DNA of 64,000 nucleotides from Thermodesulfobacteriota bacterium (GCA_035325995.1 DAOKYU010000002.1:310001-374000), one strand, 5' to 3'. Shown: positions 51,527 to 60,736, counted from the first letter of the stretch. The notes: generated from the letters alone by a model not told the origin. Program-made: numbers and translations.

Positions 51527-52941
51527 AGGATTTTAAGAGCTGTATATTCCTGATGGCGGACGGCGCGCGCGCCGACGTTTTCGAGGAGCTCATGAAAGCG
51601 GGCGATCTGCCCGCAATATCCCGCTACGTCGTCGAGCCGGGCTCGTACAGGGAGGCGGTTTCGGTGTTCCCATCGACGACGGGACCCGCGTACACGCCCT
51701 ACGTCTTCGGGAAATACCCGGGAAGGTGCAACTTCCCCGGGATAAGGTGGCTCGACAGGAGGATCTACGCCGACAGGCGGAAGCTCTTCTCGTTCAGGCG
51801 TTTCAGGAGCTACATAGGCCTCGAGACTTACTTCATGAACAGCGACGCCTCGACCGACAATACGAGCATATTCGAGGTGTTCCCGCGGAGCGGAAATATA
51901 CTCAACGAGCTCTCGCGCGGGGTGAAGCTCACCAACGACAAGACCCGTTTTTCGAAGCTGTATCACAAGGTGAAGAGCCACTTCACGGACAGGACGGACG
52001 AGGTGGACCTGCTTGCACGGAGACTTCTCGTAAAGGAGCTGGGGGCAATGCACGATTTCATCTTTACCGTCTTTCTGGGAATCGACACGTACTCGCACGT
52101 GAACCATCCCTTCCACAGGGACGTGATCGATTCCTACAGGCGTATAGACGAGACGGTGGATGTAGTCGCCTCGCGTCTCAAGGCGGAGGGGCGTCTCGAC
52201 GAGACGCTGTTCGTCATCATAAGCGACCACGGACTTACGCAGACCCATTCGCATTTCGATTCCCTCGGGTTCCTGAACGCCAGGGGATACAAGGCCTTTT
52301 ACTATCCCAACGTGTTCAGGCACTTCATGAACGCCGACGCGGGGAGCCTCATATCGGGGAACGCCATGGCGAACATATACGTCAGGAGCCCGGACGGGTG
52401 GGAGAGGCGCTCGACGTTCGCCGAGATGAAGCAGCTCGTCGAGGACTTCCTCGAAAGGCCCGAGGTGGACGTCGTCGCCGGGACGGACGAGGATGGAAAG
52501 GTGAAGATAAAGAGTGCGAGGGGCGAGTCCCAGGCGTGGATAGGCGAGGACGGGCGCGTCAATTACAGGAAGGTTTCGGGGGACCCGTTCGGGTATAACG
52601 GTATGCCCGAGAGCATGACTTCGAGGGAGGCTCTTGCGGCGAGCTTCGGTACGGAGTACCCGGACGCAGCGGTCCAGATAATGCAGCTCCTGGAATCTCC
52701 GCGCGCGGGCGACCTCGTGCTGAGCGCGCACCTCGGCTATGACCTCAGGGCGCACCACGAGAACCCCGAGCACCGATCTTCGCACGGCTCGCTCGTCAGG
52801 GACCACATGATAGTTCCGTTCGCGATAAGCGCGCCGCTCGCGGACGAGCTCGTCAGGACGGTGGACGTATACCCGACTATACTGAGCCTCCTCGGAAGGG
52901 AGCTTCCGGACGGGCTCGATGGTATAGATTTGTCGGTTTGA
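51523..52941 (+). CDS. Alkaline phosphatase superfamily (nucleotide pyrophosphatase/phosphodiesterase-like)
   Basis: 472 residues with no signal peptide. Metal-site segments of the superfamily are MADGARADVF (Asp13), FPSTTGPAYTPYVFGKYPG with nucleophile Thr52 or 53, FLGIDTYSHVNHPF, and IISDHGLTQTHSHF, with a late His in HRSSHGSLVRDHMIVPF. That is the type I phosphodiesterase pattern, often acting on nucleotides, phospholipids or phosphonates. ATG overlaps the glnE stop, so expression is coupled to glnE. Substrate unknown; link to nitrogen control unproven. Confidence 0.85.
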   Translation: MKDFKSCIFLMADGARADVFEELMKAGDLPAISRYVVEPGSYREAVSVFPSTTGPAYTPYVFGKYPGRCNFPGIRWLDRRIYADRRKLFSFRRFRSYIGLETYFMNSDASTDNTSIFEVFPRSGNILNELSRGVKLTNDKTRFSKLYHKVKSHFTDRTDEVDLLARRLLVKELGAMHDFIFTVFLGIDTYSHVNHPFHRDVIDSYRRIDETVDVVASRLKAEGRLDETLFVIISDHGLTQTHSHFDSLGFLNARGYKAFYYPNVFRHFMNADAGSLISGNAMANIYVRSPDGWERRSTFAEMKQLVEDFLERPEVDVVAGTDEDGKVKIKSARGESQAWIGEDGRVNYRKVSGDPFGYNGMPESMTSREALAASFGTEYPDAAVQIMQLLESPRAGDLVLSAHLGYDLRAHHENPEHRSSHGSLVRDHMIVPFAISAPLADELVRTVDVYPTILSLLGRELPDGLDGIDLSV

Positions 52942-53620
52942 GGGGGAGGCGGAGATGGATAGGTGGCCCGCGGGATTGCCGCGGTCGCTGCGCTCCCTCG
53001 CAACGACGGAATTGTGGAGTCGCGGCTCACCGCCGCGACTGTGAATCGAGCCGGATTCCCGATCAGGCTTTGGTTCCACCTTCGCTGCGACAGGCCTTTT
53101 CCTAAGTGGGGGATAAAAGATTAAAGGCGAAAGGATTTCTACTTTTGGCTGACCACGCACGTACGTGTGTTTCTCGGGGTAGCAGATTCGGAGACTCGAA
53201 GCACCTTAAGCGCGGTTGGTGATAATAGCAATGCCTTGCTACTTCGAAAGCTGGTAGAGGCTGCGGGGTTGGCGGCCTTGCGGGGGACGTTCTGTAGTAG
53301 CTGGTAGATATGGAGAAAGGGTTCTCTACTTTTCCTTGATGAAAAGTAGCAAAAGTCACGGGCCGGGAAAAATTCTGCTAAAAATCATCGTTCCTTCGCT
53401 AAATCCTCCAAATACTTTACCCCCACCCTGACCCTCCCCCTGGGAGGGGGAGGGAAGAGTAAGGTAGGTCGGATTTTTAACGCTCATCCACTCGATGTCT
53501 TCGGCGGGGCAAGTCAGGTGATTAAACAATATGGACGACCGGGCGGTGCTATGAATTTCCAAGTCAGCTACGTCGAATTCCTGCACGCGTGGCGTGCGCG
53601 AATTTTGACGGCCCGGAGGG

Positions 53621-53682
53621 GTATTGCTTCGCCGCGTCCGGCTACGCATGGCTTCGCCGCGACAAGCGGCGGCTTGCAATAT
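53621..53682. repeat. Direct repeat, copy 1 (with 53786-53846)
   Basis: About 62 bases beginning GTATTGCTTCGCCGCGTCCG and ending GCGGCTTGCAATAT. The same sequence with a few substitutions and a two- to three-base gap recurs 104 bases downstream. Confidence 0.75.
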
Positions 53683-53785
53683 GGTGGATTGGGATGAGGG
53701 ATATAGGGGTGCTCTTCAATCAAATTCGAGTTCACTACCTATAAGAACCCTTTGACAGAAAAGGCAAAAGCTCGAAAGCTGAATT

Positions 53786-53846
53786 GTATTGCTGCGCCAC
53801 ATCCGGCTTCGCATGGCTTCGCCGTGACAAGCGCGGCTTGCAATAT
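53786..53846. repeat. Direct repeat, copy 2 (with 53621-53682)
   Basis: Begins GTATTGCTGCGCCACATCCG, shares GCATGGCTTCGCCG and ends GCGGCTTGCAATAT. No gene or target-site duplication was noticed around either copy. Confidence 0.75.
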
Positions 53847-54004
53847 TATGATTTATCCACCGACTTTGCATTTTCCGTCATTCTGCCTGTCCGGCGTAGC
53901 TTTCAGCGAAGACGGAAACTAGTTTCAGAATCTCGTTTTAAGGCGTTAACAGGAAAGGCATAATCCCTCCACCCCCTTTTCCTAAGGGGGTTGAAAAGAC
54001 AAAA

Positions 54005-54118
54005 GCTGGATTCCCGATATAGATAGGCAGGTCCCGAGCGGTACCGGATAAACGCTTGTGCAGTGAGGTGGTGGCGTCCAATTCCTCGCTCGCTCGGAAT
54101 CGTTGCAGGAATGACAAG
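54005..54118. repeat. Dispersed ~110-base repeat, copy A
   Basis: Order of parts: GCTGGATTCCCGAT, variable gap, GAGCGGTACCGGATAAACGC, variable gap, GTGGCGTCCAATTCCTCGCT then CGCTCGGAATCGTTG and GGAATGACA. The AATTCC...GGAATC ends form a hairpin around a TCGCTCGCTC loop. The element recurs in both repeat regions. Confidence 0.8.
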
Positions 54119-54127
54119 AATATAGGT

Positions 54128-54149
54128 GATTCCTCGCTCGCTCGGAATC
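54128..54149. repeat. Hairpin core of the dispersed repeat, partial copy B
   Basis: GATTCC-TCGCTCGCTC-GGAATC, followed by GTTGGGAATGGCAG. Only the 3' part of the longer repeat is present. Confidence 0.75.
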
Positions 54150-54280
54150 GTTGGGAATGGCAGAAAAGAGAAAATCCCATCTATCCCCATTTTCAAAGTG
54201 GGGATAAAAAGAAAACGAAAATATAAATATTCACGAACCCTTTTTGATTTGAAAGATTCTTGATGGATTGCTGGTGGAAG

Positions 54281-54383
54281 TGGATTCCCGATTAGCAGGT
54301 CTAGAGCGGTACTGGATAAGCGTTTGTGCGTGAATTAACGGCATCCAATTCCTCACTCACTCGGAATTGTTGGGAATGACAGA
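54281..54383. repeat. Dispersed ~110-base repeat, copy C
   Basis: TGGATTCCCGAT, then AGAGCGGTACTGGATAAGCG, then GGCATCCAATTCCTCACTCA and CTCGGAATTGTTGGGAATGA. Same order of blocks as copy A with point differences; compensating changes keep the AATTCC/GGAATT stem. Confidence 0.8.
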
Positions 54384-54391
54384 AGGGTGGT

Positions 54392-54413
54392 GATTCCTCG
54401 CACGCTCGGAATC
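54392..54413. repeat. Hairpin core of the dispersed repeat, partial copy D
   Basis: GATTCC-TCGCACGCTC-GGAATC immediately after copy C. Confidence 0.75.
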
Positions 54414-54652
54414 GTTGTACGAGATGAAAGATTAGAAAAGAGAGATTTCTCCCTTCGGTCGAAATGACAGGATTAAAGGCGAGATCCTGAAATAAATTCA
54501 GGATGACGACAAAAAAAGGAAGGATAAGAGCTGGATTCCCGATATCGGACTCCGCCAAGGCTTCCACCTTCGCTGAAGCTACAGTGGACAAGTCGACCGA
54601 TAAAAAGGCTACGTCGGACAAATCGGCGGACAGGATGCCGGGCCGGCGGGCG

Positions 54653-56605
54653 TCAGGAAAAGAGCGCCCTTACGGCCGCCTCGGAAATGAAGAGTGCTAT
54701 CGCACCCCAGAGGAAGTACCGCCAGAGCTCGCTGAATACCTTTACGAAGCCGGGCCGTCCGGCTTCCGCCGGGGCCGGGCTTTCTATCGTTATCCTGGAA
54801 AGGTCTGACTCGGCCGGATCGATGTTCACGGAAAAGCTGTAGTGGGGTTTTCCGCCCTGCGTGACCGTGTATATGCCGGGGGTATCCGTCGCGGAGAAGA
54901 CCGGCTCCGCGCCGGAAAGGGGTGTCTTCACGCCGCCTGGGGCCGAGACCTCCGCCCCTTCGGCGCCGGGCGGGACGTCGATGGCGGCGATCTCCCCGGC
55001 GAGGTAGCTTCTCTTTCTGACGCCGGAATTATCGCTCGTATCCATGAGCTCCTTTACGACCGGGAGGAAGACGGGGGATATGGGAAGGTCGTTCCAGCCG
55101 GTGTCGGCAGTGGATGCGAAGAGGTAGACGCTCCCGCCGCCGAGGCCCTTCCGCAAAAGGAAAGGGTCGCCCGAGGCGGTGGAGAGTATCGTTTCCGACC
55201 CCTCTTCGGGATAGATGGAGAAGTGGCGGCCGACACGGACGCTGCCGAGCCTTTCGCGGACGTCGCCGGAAAAGGCGCCGCCGCCCCCGGGGCTTACGAA
55301 CGTACCCGCTTCCTGTATCGTAAGGAGCTGCCCGGGAAGAAGGCCCTTCAGAAGTGCGTTGTAGGAAGACGGCCTTATCCTTTCCCCGGGGAATATGACG
55401 AGGGTCCCGCCGTTAGTCACGAATTCCCTTAGCGCTTCGGCGTTGGACGGGAGAATGTCGCCGGCGTTGGCGAGGAAGACGACCCCGTAGGGCGAGAGGT
55501 CCTCCGACAGGAACGCCTCGTTGTCCTTGACGGATACCTGCGCGCCGGAGATTTCGGATATGGTTTCGCCGGCGCGGGCCAGATAGTAAGCCTCGCTGAG
55601 CCTCGCTTCCTCGCGGGGGTCGCCGTCTACTATGAGTATTCCGGAGCCTTCGCCGCCCGCGAGGACGAAGTAGCGGGTGTCGTCTATCGGGAGGCTGTCC
55701 TTTTCTATAGACGCCGTGCCGAGGCCGGGCGCGGCTGCATCACCGTCCGGGGGAAGGGTGAACTCCCTTACGGCCCTTTCACCGGGCCCGACGTCGAGGT
55801 GCGCGTTCACCTCGCGCCCGTCCAGGCCGACGCTCGCGAGGAGATCGCTGACCTCTTCGGGGGAGAAGTTGGATACGGCGATTTCAAATGCCGTCACGTC
55901 CTTGCCGCGGCCCGCGGAGGCCGAGGTTACCGCCCTGTTGGGGGAGCTTTCGCCGCCGGTGATATCGACGACGCGGAGCCAGTCGCGCGGGGCCGGGGAT
56001 TCGCGCCAGCCGTTCTTCTGCATATCCGTGAGGAATATCACCTCTTTCTTTTCCGGCGGAGAGTCGGAGAGGGCGGCGTATACCTCGGATAGTCTCTTTT
56101 CGTTGTCGGCGTAGGTCGCGGTGAGCTTTATATCGCCCGCGGCCTGCCTGAGACCGGCCATGTCGCTCGACGGGGAGAGCCTTTCGCCCGGCTTTGCGAC
56201 CAGGGGCGCTACGATGGCGAAGCTCCCGTCGGGGAGGGAGGAGATCGTATCCCTCGCCGTTTTCACCGCTTTGTCGAAGCGGCCGCCATAGCCCATGCTG
56301 AAGGAGTTGTCAACGACGACTGCGATGGAGCGGGGGCCTTCCACGCCAGCCGGGGCGAACGAAAACAGGGCCGGCCGCGCGAATACAAGGACCAGGAGGG
56401 CTATGACGAGGGCCCGGAGCAGCAGCAGTAGAAAGTCCTTTAGCCTGGACCTTACTGCGCTGTCCCCGCGCGAGGCGAGGAGGAACGTTATGGCAGGGAA
56501 CTTCTTTACCGCCCCGCTCTTGCGGGAAATGAGATGCGCTATCACCGGAAGCGCCAGGGCGGCGAGTCCTATAAGGAAATACGGGCTAAGGAAGGAAAAA
56601 TTCAA
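54653..56605 (-). CDS. BatA-like membrane protein with vWA domain
   Basis: 650 residues. The N-terminus is a BatA motif with two helices (FLSPYFLIGLAALALPVIAHLI; KDFLLLLLRALVIALLVLVFARPAL). Next is a vWA domain with MIDAS DNSFS (VVVDNSFSMGYG) and a class-I glutamine-amidotransferase-like region (YGVVFLANAGDILPSNAEALREFVTNGGTLVIFPG). A final helix, YFLWGAIALFISEAAVRAL, anchors the C-terminus. It follows a DUF58 gene by 15 bases, the usual pairing in MoxR-type chaperone/aerotolerance operons. No MoxR ATPase is present in this window. Confidence 0.85.
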   Translation of the reverse strand: MNFSFLSPYFLIGLAALALPVIAHLISRKSGAVKKFPAITFLLASRGDSAVRSRLKDFLLLLLRALVIALLVLVFARPALFSFAPAGVEGPRSIAVVVDNSFSMGYGGRFDKAVKTARDTISSLPDGSFAIVAPLVAKPGERLSPSSDMAGLRQAAGDIKLTATYADNEKRLSEVYAALSDSPPEKKEVIFLTDMQKNGWRESPAPRDWLRVVDITGGESSPNRAVTSASAGRGKDVTAFEIAVSNFSPEEVSDLLASVGLDGREVNAHLDVGPGERAVREFTLPPDGDAAAPGLGTASIEKDSLPIDDTRYFVLAGGEGSGILIVDGDPREEARLSEAYYLARAGETISEISGAQVSVKDNEAFLSEDLSPYGVVFLANAGDILPSNAEALREFVTNGGTLVIFPGERIRPSSYNALLKGLLPGQLLTIQEAGTFVSPGGGGAFSGDVRERLGSVRVGRHFSIYPEEGSETILSTASGDPFLLRKGLGGGSVYLFASTADTGWNDLPISPVFLPVVKELMDTSDNSGVRKRSYLAGEIAAIDVPPGAEGAEVSAPGGVKTPLSGAEPVFSATDTPGIYTVTQGGKPHYSFSVNIDPAESDLSRITIESPAPAEAGRPGFVKVFSELWRYFLWGAIALFISEAAVRALFS

Positions 56606-56620
56606 GAAACCTCACTCTCG

Positions 56621-57505
56621 TTATTTGTCTGCTATGAGGATGAGCGGCTCTTCGACGGGCCTTGAAGCAGGAGCGAATACGTAGCGCGACTCGTACTCGT
56701 GACACGTCCGTCTGAGGGAGTCCATGAACTGCCTCATCCTCTGGATATAATTATTTCTGACCTCTCCCGCGTCGACAATGACCTTCCGGCCGCTTTCCAT
56801 GTCCTCGAACTCGAAGGAGCCCCGGAAGGAGAACTCCGTTTCGTCCTCGTGGAGGACGTGGAAGAAGACGGCGTCCCTGCCTGCGGCGTTAAGCATCTGG
56901 AGGCATTTGCGGAAGTCGGCTTCGTCCGTCAGGAGGTCGGAGACTATGACGAAGGCCGAGTCCCTCCTGTAGACTTCGAGCGCCCTGGCGACGGGGCCGG
57001 AGAGCGCCGTCCCGCCGGCGGGGGAAGCCGAGCCCAGCATGTCGAGTATGGGGGCTATGGAGGGGTTGCCCGCGCGGGGCGGGACGACGTCTACGCCCTC
57101 GCCCGAGAAAACCCCCGCGCCGACCGCGTCGCCCTGCCTGAGGAGAAGGTATGAAAGGGTGGCGGCGAGCCTCCGGGCGTAGTCGAGCTTGGTCGCGCCC
57201 TGGGCACCGTAGCCCATGGACGCGCTCGTGTCGACGAGCACGCACCAGTCGAGGTTGACCTCGTCCTCGAACTTCCTGACGTAGAGCCTGTCGTGGCGCC
57301 CGTAGAGCCGCCAGTCGACCTGGCGGAGCTCGTCGCCCCGGTTGTACTCTTTATATTCCATGAAATCGGGGCTTATGCCCCTGTAGTAGCTCTTGTGTAT
57401 GCCCGCCTTTCTCCCCCTTACGCGGGAGGGCGCGCGGAAGAAAAAGCGCCTCAGCCGCGAGGCGGTTTCGAGGTCGAGTAGGGAATTAAAATCCGTGCCC
57501 GGCAT
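56621..57505 (-). CDS. DUF58 / vWA-like protein
   Basis: 294 residues. The DUF58 signature is clear: DFMEYKEYNRGDELRQVDWRLYGRHDRLYVRKFEDE, then the MIDAS-bearing CVLVDTSASMGYG with DTSAS. The usual MoxR ATPase partner would be expected upstream, but CarD is there instead. Soluble, no signal peptide; ATG at 57505. Thought to act with MoxR/BatA proteins in assembling or protecting envelope or metal-containing complexes. Confidence 0.9.
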   Translation of the reverse strand: MPGTDFNSLLDLETASRLRRFFFRAPSRVRGRKAGIHKSYYRGISPDFMEYKEYNRGDELRQVDWRLYGRHDRLYVRKFEDEVNLDWCVLVDTSASMGYGAQGATKLDYARRLAATLSYLLLRQGDAVGAGVFSGEGVDVVPPRAGNPSIAPILDMLGSASPAGGTALSGPVARALEVYRRDSAFVIVSDLLTDEADFRKCLQMLNAAGRDAVFFHVLHEDETEFSFRGSFEFEDMESGRKVIVDAGEVRNNYIQRMRQFMDSLRRTCHEYESRYVFAPASRPVEEPLILIADK

Positions 57506-57564
57506 CTGAAAAGTATAACCGGGAGGAGCCGGGGATTCATTAAGTTCGGGGATTTCAGGGATTG

Positions 57565-58059
57565 TCAGGCGAGGAGGTTTTCGATTTCTTTCGTTACGGA
57601 GTCTTCTTCGAGGTTTTTGGCTATCGAGATTTCCTTTATGAGAAGGGAGCGCGCGGTGTCCATTATGCGCTTTTCGCCGAAGGAGAGGTCCTTGCCTTTC
57701 TGGAGGAGGCTTATGTCGCGGAGGACGAGCGCGACTTCGAAGATGTCGCCGCTTTTGAGCTTGTCCGAATATTCGCGGTAGCGCTTGTTCCAGCTTTGGC
57801 CGCCGTTCTGGTGGTTGCCGTTCTTTTCCTTGCTTTTGAGTATGTCGTATATCCTGATGATCTGTTTGCGGGTGATTACGGGCCGGAGGCCCACAGTGGC
57901 CGCGTTGTCCGTGGGGACCATCAGGGTGACGTCGCTGTCAACGACCTGGAGAATATAGAAATCCCTTATGGTACCGCAAATTTCCTTGGATTCGACCGCC
58001 CTTATCTGAACAACCCCATGAGCAGGATAAACGGCTTTGTTGCCTACTTTAAATGCCAT
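57565..58059 (-). CDS. CarD-family transcription regulator
   Basis: 164 residues. The N-terminal RNA-polymerase-interaction (Tudor-like) domain is FKVGNKAVYPAHGVVQIRAVESKEI...YILQVVDSDVTLMVPTDNAATVGLRPV. The C-terminal helical DNA-binding part has WNKRYREYSDKLKSGDIFEVALVLRDISLLQKGKDLSFGEKRIMDTARSLL. CarD/CdnL stabilises open promoter complexes, notably at rRNA promoters. ATG at 58059 with AGGAAACTCCT-type purines upstream (TTCCTGAATC on the plus strand). Divergent from pckA. Confidence 0.93.
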   Translation of the reverse strand: MAFKVGNKAVYPAHGVVQIRAVESKEICGTIRDFYILQVVDSDVTLMVPTDNAATVGLRPVITRKQIIRIYDILKSKEKNGNHQNGGQSWNKRYREYSDKLKSGDIFEVALVLRDISLLQKGKDLSFGEKRIMDTARSLLIKEISIAKNLEEDSVTKEIENLLA

Positions 58060-58286
58060 GATTCAGGAAACTCCTATGTGTGTGAAAAAGTGGCGCCCCA
58101 CGAAAGAATCTATCACATTTCTGACCCCCGGTCAAATCACGGAGCGCGGCCCCGAGGGGGCGGGCGGGGCGGATGGAGGACGCCGTACACGCGCGGGCCC
58201 GGAGTAATTTTCGCTTGAAATCAAAAGCGCCATGGGATAGAGTCTCTTTTTCTGCTATATCACGAAAGTTATCGGAGGGACGCTCT

Positions 58287-59855
58287 GTGGGCCGTATAAT
58301 CGAAAAAGAGCTTTTCGAGCTTCACGGTATAAAAAATCCCGGAAAGGTGTACTACAACCTTCCCGTCCCCGAGCTGTACGAGGAGATAGTAAGGCGGGGG
58401 GAGGGGATGATAGCCGAGGGCGGAACGCTCGTCGCCTATACGGGCGCGCATACCGGCCGCTCGCCTCAGGACAGGTTCATCGTGAAGGAGCCCGGGAGCG
58501 AGGAGGATATTCTCTGGGGGGCCGTCAACAGGCCGATAAGCCGCGAGCACTTCGATTCACTCTACGGCAAGATAACCGCTTACTTCGAGGGCAGGGACGT
58601 ATTCGTGAGGGACCTTTACGCGTGCGCCGACGCTGACTATAGATTGCCGGTGAGGGTTATAAACGAGTACGCCTGGCACAACGTCTTCGTGAACAATCTT
58701 TTCATAAGGCCCGGGCCGGGCGATCTCCCCCACGGGCACGTCGGGTTCACCGTCATTTCCGCGCCGGGCGTCACCGCCGACCCGGAGACGGACGGGACCA
58801 GGACTGGGACGTTTATCGTGCTCAACTTCGAAAAGCGGGTTGCCATAATAGGCGGGACGCAGTACGCGGGGGAGATGAAGAAATCCGTCTTCACGGCGCT
58901 CAATTTTCTTCTGCCGATGGAGGGGGTGTTCCCCATGCACTGCTCGGCGAACGTCGGCAAGGACGGGGAGGTCGCCATTTTCTTCGGGCTCTCGGGCACC
59001 GGGAAGACGACTCTGTCCGCCGACTCCGGAAGGGCGCTCATCGGGGACGACGAGCACGGCTGGCACGAGAGCGGTGTATTTAACTTCGAGGGGGGGTGCT
59101 ACGCCAAGGCGATAAGGCTGAGCCCGGAGACGGAGCCCGAGATTTACGATGCGTCGCTTCATTTCGGGACGGTTCTCGAAAACGTCGAGATAGATCCCGA
59201 CACGAGAAAGATAGATTTCGACAGCGACAGGTACACGGAGAATACGAGAAGCGCTTATCAGATCGATTTCTTAAAAAATATAGCTCCTTCGGGAACCGGC
59301 GGGGTGCCGAAGACGATATTCATGCTTACCTACGATGCGTTCGGCGTTTTGCCCCCTATATCGAAGCTTACGACCGAGCAGGCCATGTTCTTCTTCACGC
59401 TGGGATATACGGCGAAGGTGGCCGGCACCGAGAGAGGGGTGGAAGAGCCGCAGACGACGTTCAGCTCGTGCTTCGGGGCGCCGTTCCTGCCGCGCCCGCC
59501 GCTCTTTTACGCGGGGATGCTGAAGGAGAGGCTGGAGGAGAGCGGGGCGGAGGTGTGGCTCTTGAATACCGGAATAACCGGCGGGCCCTACGGCGTCGGA
59601 AAACGTATGCCGCTCAAGGATACGAGGGCGCTCGTTACGGCGGCCGTCAGCGGGGAGCTCGGAAAGGGAGAGTTCCGGACGGAGCCGGTTTTCGGCCTGA
59701 GCGCGCCCGTTTCGTGCCCGGGGATTGACAGCGGGCTTCTCGACCCGAGGAAGACGTGGCCCGACCCGGCCGAATATGACGTCAGGGCGAAGGAGCTCGC
59801 CGATAGATTCCAGGCCGAGTTCGCAAAGCACGAGGCGGAGTTACGCCGCTTCTAG
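58287..59855 (+). CDS. pckA: Phosphoenolpyruvate carboxykinase (ATP)
   Basis: 522 residues from the GTG at 58287, which has GGAGGG seven bases upstream; an ATG at 58173 would add 38 residues of non-conserved sequence. It converts oxaloacetate and ATP to PEP in gluconeogenesis. Signature parts are NLPVPELYEEIVRRGEG, GAHTGRSPQDRFIV, GTQYAGEMKKSVF, the P-loop FFGLSGTGKTTLSAD, LIGDDEHGW, FNFEGGCYAK and NTGITGGPYGVGKRM. Length and P-loop are of the ATP, not GTP, class. Confidence 0.95.
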   Translation: MGRIIEKELFELHGIKNPGKVYYNLPVPELYEEIVRRGEGMIAEGGTLVAYTGAHTGRSPQDRFIVKEPGSEEDILWGAVNRPISREHFDSLYGKITAYFEGRDVFVRDLYACADADYRLPVRVINEYAWHNVFVNNLFIRPGPGDLPHGHVGFTVISAPGVTADPETDGTRTGTFIVLNFEKRVAIIGGTQYAGEMKKSVFTALNFLLPMEGVFPMHCSANVGKDGEVAIFFGLSGTGKTTLSADSGRALIGDDEHGWHESGVFNFEGGCYAKAIRLSPETEPEIYDASLHFGTVLENVEIDPDTRKIDFDSDRYTENTRSAYQIDFLKNIAPSGTGGVPKTIFMLTYDAFGVLPPISKLTTEQAMFFFTLGYTAKVAGTERGVEEPQTTFSSCFGAPFLPRPPLFYAGMLKERLEESGAEVWLLNTGITGGPYGVGKRMPLKDTRALVTAAVSGELGKGEFRTEPVFGLSAPVSCPGIDSGLLDPRKTWPDPAEYDVRAKELADRFQAEFAKHEAELRRF

Positions 59856-59948
59856 GCAATTTTATATTTAGATTTGTTGTAAAGAGCAGAGAAAGATAGG
59901 TTATCGCTGAAATCACCGTTAGTGTAGAAATCTCAAGCTAATATAAAA

Positions 59949-60116
59949 CTATTTTTTGTTTTGCGTTTTATCTGTTTGTGAAGTTTGCCTAGTTGTTCCT
60001 TGTCCTGTAATAGTTACATTAGGTCGAGGAGTGCTTGGTTTCGCATTCACACCACCCTTTGAAACCTTACCTTCAGTAATCTTCACATACTTTCTATCAG
60101 ATTTATTGTTATGCAT
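59949..60116 (-). CDS. Small basic protein in AT-rich islet
   Basis: 55 residues from the ATG at 60116, which has AAAGGAG ten bases upstream; a GTG at 60143 is an alternative. Very rich in Lys, Thr, Asn and Gln (KYVKITEGKVSKGG, TGQGTTRQTSQTDKTQNKK), probably unfolded. It begins 60 bases after the stop of the DUF6338-like gene, and both stand apart from their GC-rich surroundings. Function unknown. Confidence 0.55.
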   Translation of the reverse strand: MHNNKSDRKYVKITEGKVSKGGVNAKPSTPRPNVTITGQGTTRQTSQTDKTQNKK

Positions 60117-60175
60117 TTTGTTGAGTCTCCTTTGCCTCGTCACTGAGTGCAGGAAATTCTATTGTCAATTCATTC

Positions 60176-60736
60176 CTATCTCGTGCAATATATAGAGCTG
60201 GAACTTTGTAAAGCTCCTCCCCTGTTATACACTATAACGTCATTTAGCAGTAACTCATTTTCTCTATGTGTATCTGAATAAGCCCTTACCCAACTATAGT
60301 AAGCTAATCCATATTTAATGTCTCGAACTATAACCCATTCGGTAGGTTCAGTTGCGTTAAAACTAAAACTCCATACATCCGAATCTCCAAATTGATTGGT
60401 TATTTTCATCCAATTTGCAAATCCATGTGCATATTTTCTGTTAATTACAAACGAAATAAGTAACCCAATTGGGACGGATAACAAGCTAACTATTGATATT
60501 CCAATAACATTTATTGAAGCATTAGGATCTATCAATTGCCTGGTTAAGAAATTGTCAAATAAATCTGAACCTGTAATAAATTCTAAGATCATGAATATTA
60601 AATCAGTTGTTAGATAACATAAGAATCCTAAAATGATGGATTGTATGACGAAGTAAAATGGCCCTTTCTTCTCGAAATATGTGAATATTTGGATTGTTAG
60701 CTTGCAAATTAATCCTGGCAGGAAAAGCAAAATCAA
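60176..60736 (-). CDS. DUF6338-like membrane protein, probable N-terminal frameshift
   Basis: 186 residues read from a TTG at 60736. Hydrophobic segments are at 1-18, 28-55 and 75-100, and the C-terminal domain has WSFSFNATEPTEWVIVRDIKYGLAYYSWVRAYSDTHRENELLLNDVIVYN, which matches my memory of DUF6338. Just upstream in another frame an ATG at 60762 reads MELPEFTLD, which would join naturally to the LILLFLPG of this frame if one base were missing near 60735. So the gene may be frameshifted or the assembly wrong. Sampled composition is 14/60 G+C, far below the neighbours, indicating transfer. The family is uncharacterised and often near defence genes; role unknown. Confidence 0.6.
   Translation of the reverse strand: MILLFLPGLICKLTIQIFTYFEKKGPFYFVIQSIILGFLCYLTTDLIFMILEFITGSDLFDNFLTRQLIDPNASINVIGISIVSLLSVPIGLLISFVINRKYAHGFANWMKITNQFGDSDVWSFSFNATEPTEWVIVRDIKYGLAYYSWVRAYSDTHRENELLLNDVIVYNRGGALQSSSSIYCTR

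Larger units (their letters stand above)
52942..54652. other. Gene-free repeat-rich region (cluster 1)
   Basis: About 1.7 kb without a supportable gene. It is packed with short hairpins and repeats: copies of the dispersed GGATTCC...GGAATC family (listed separately), CCCC-rich/GGGGATAAAA hairpins (near 53096-53125, 53970-54000 and 54178-54210), a GGAGGGGGAGGG hairpin near 53430-53455, and a 61-base direct repeat at 53621 and 53786. Open frames on the minus strand are made of these repeats and are not genes. Confidence 0.7.

Noticed and set aside
51457..53160. A 567-codon minus-strand frame across the phosphodiesterase gene
   Set aside because: Antisense to a gene with a full set of metal-site motifs; composition is that of a shadow frame, and it runs on into the repeat region.
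53371..54550. A CRISPR array, suggested by repeated short sequences
   Set aside because: Units differ in length and spacing, spacers are not uniform, copies are imperfect and form hairpins of changing sequence; no cas genes are present.
53903..54621. Minus-strand open frames with repeated FRASEE-like phrases
   Set aside because: The repeated peptides come only from translation of the dispersed hairpin repeat; no ribosome sites or families.
58173..58286. ATG start for pckA adding 38 residues
   Set aside because: The extension is not like any PEP carboxykinase N-terminus, whereas the GTG at 58287 has GGAGGG seven bases upstream and gives normal length.
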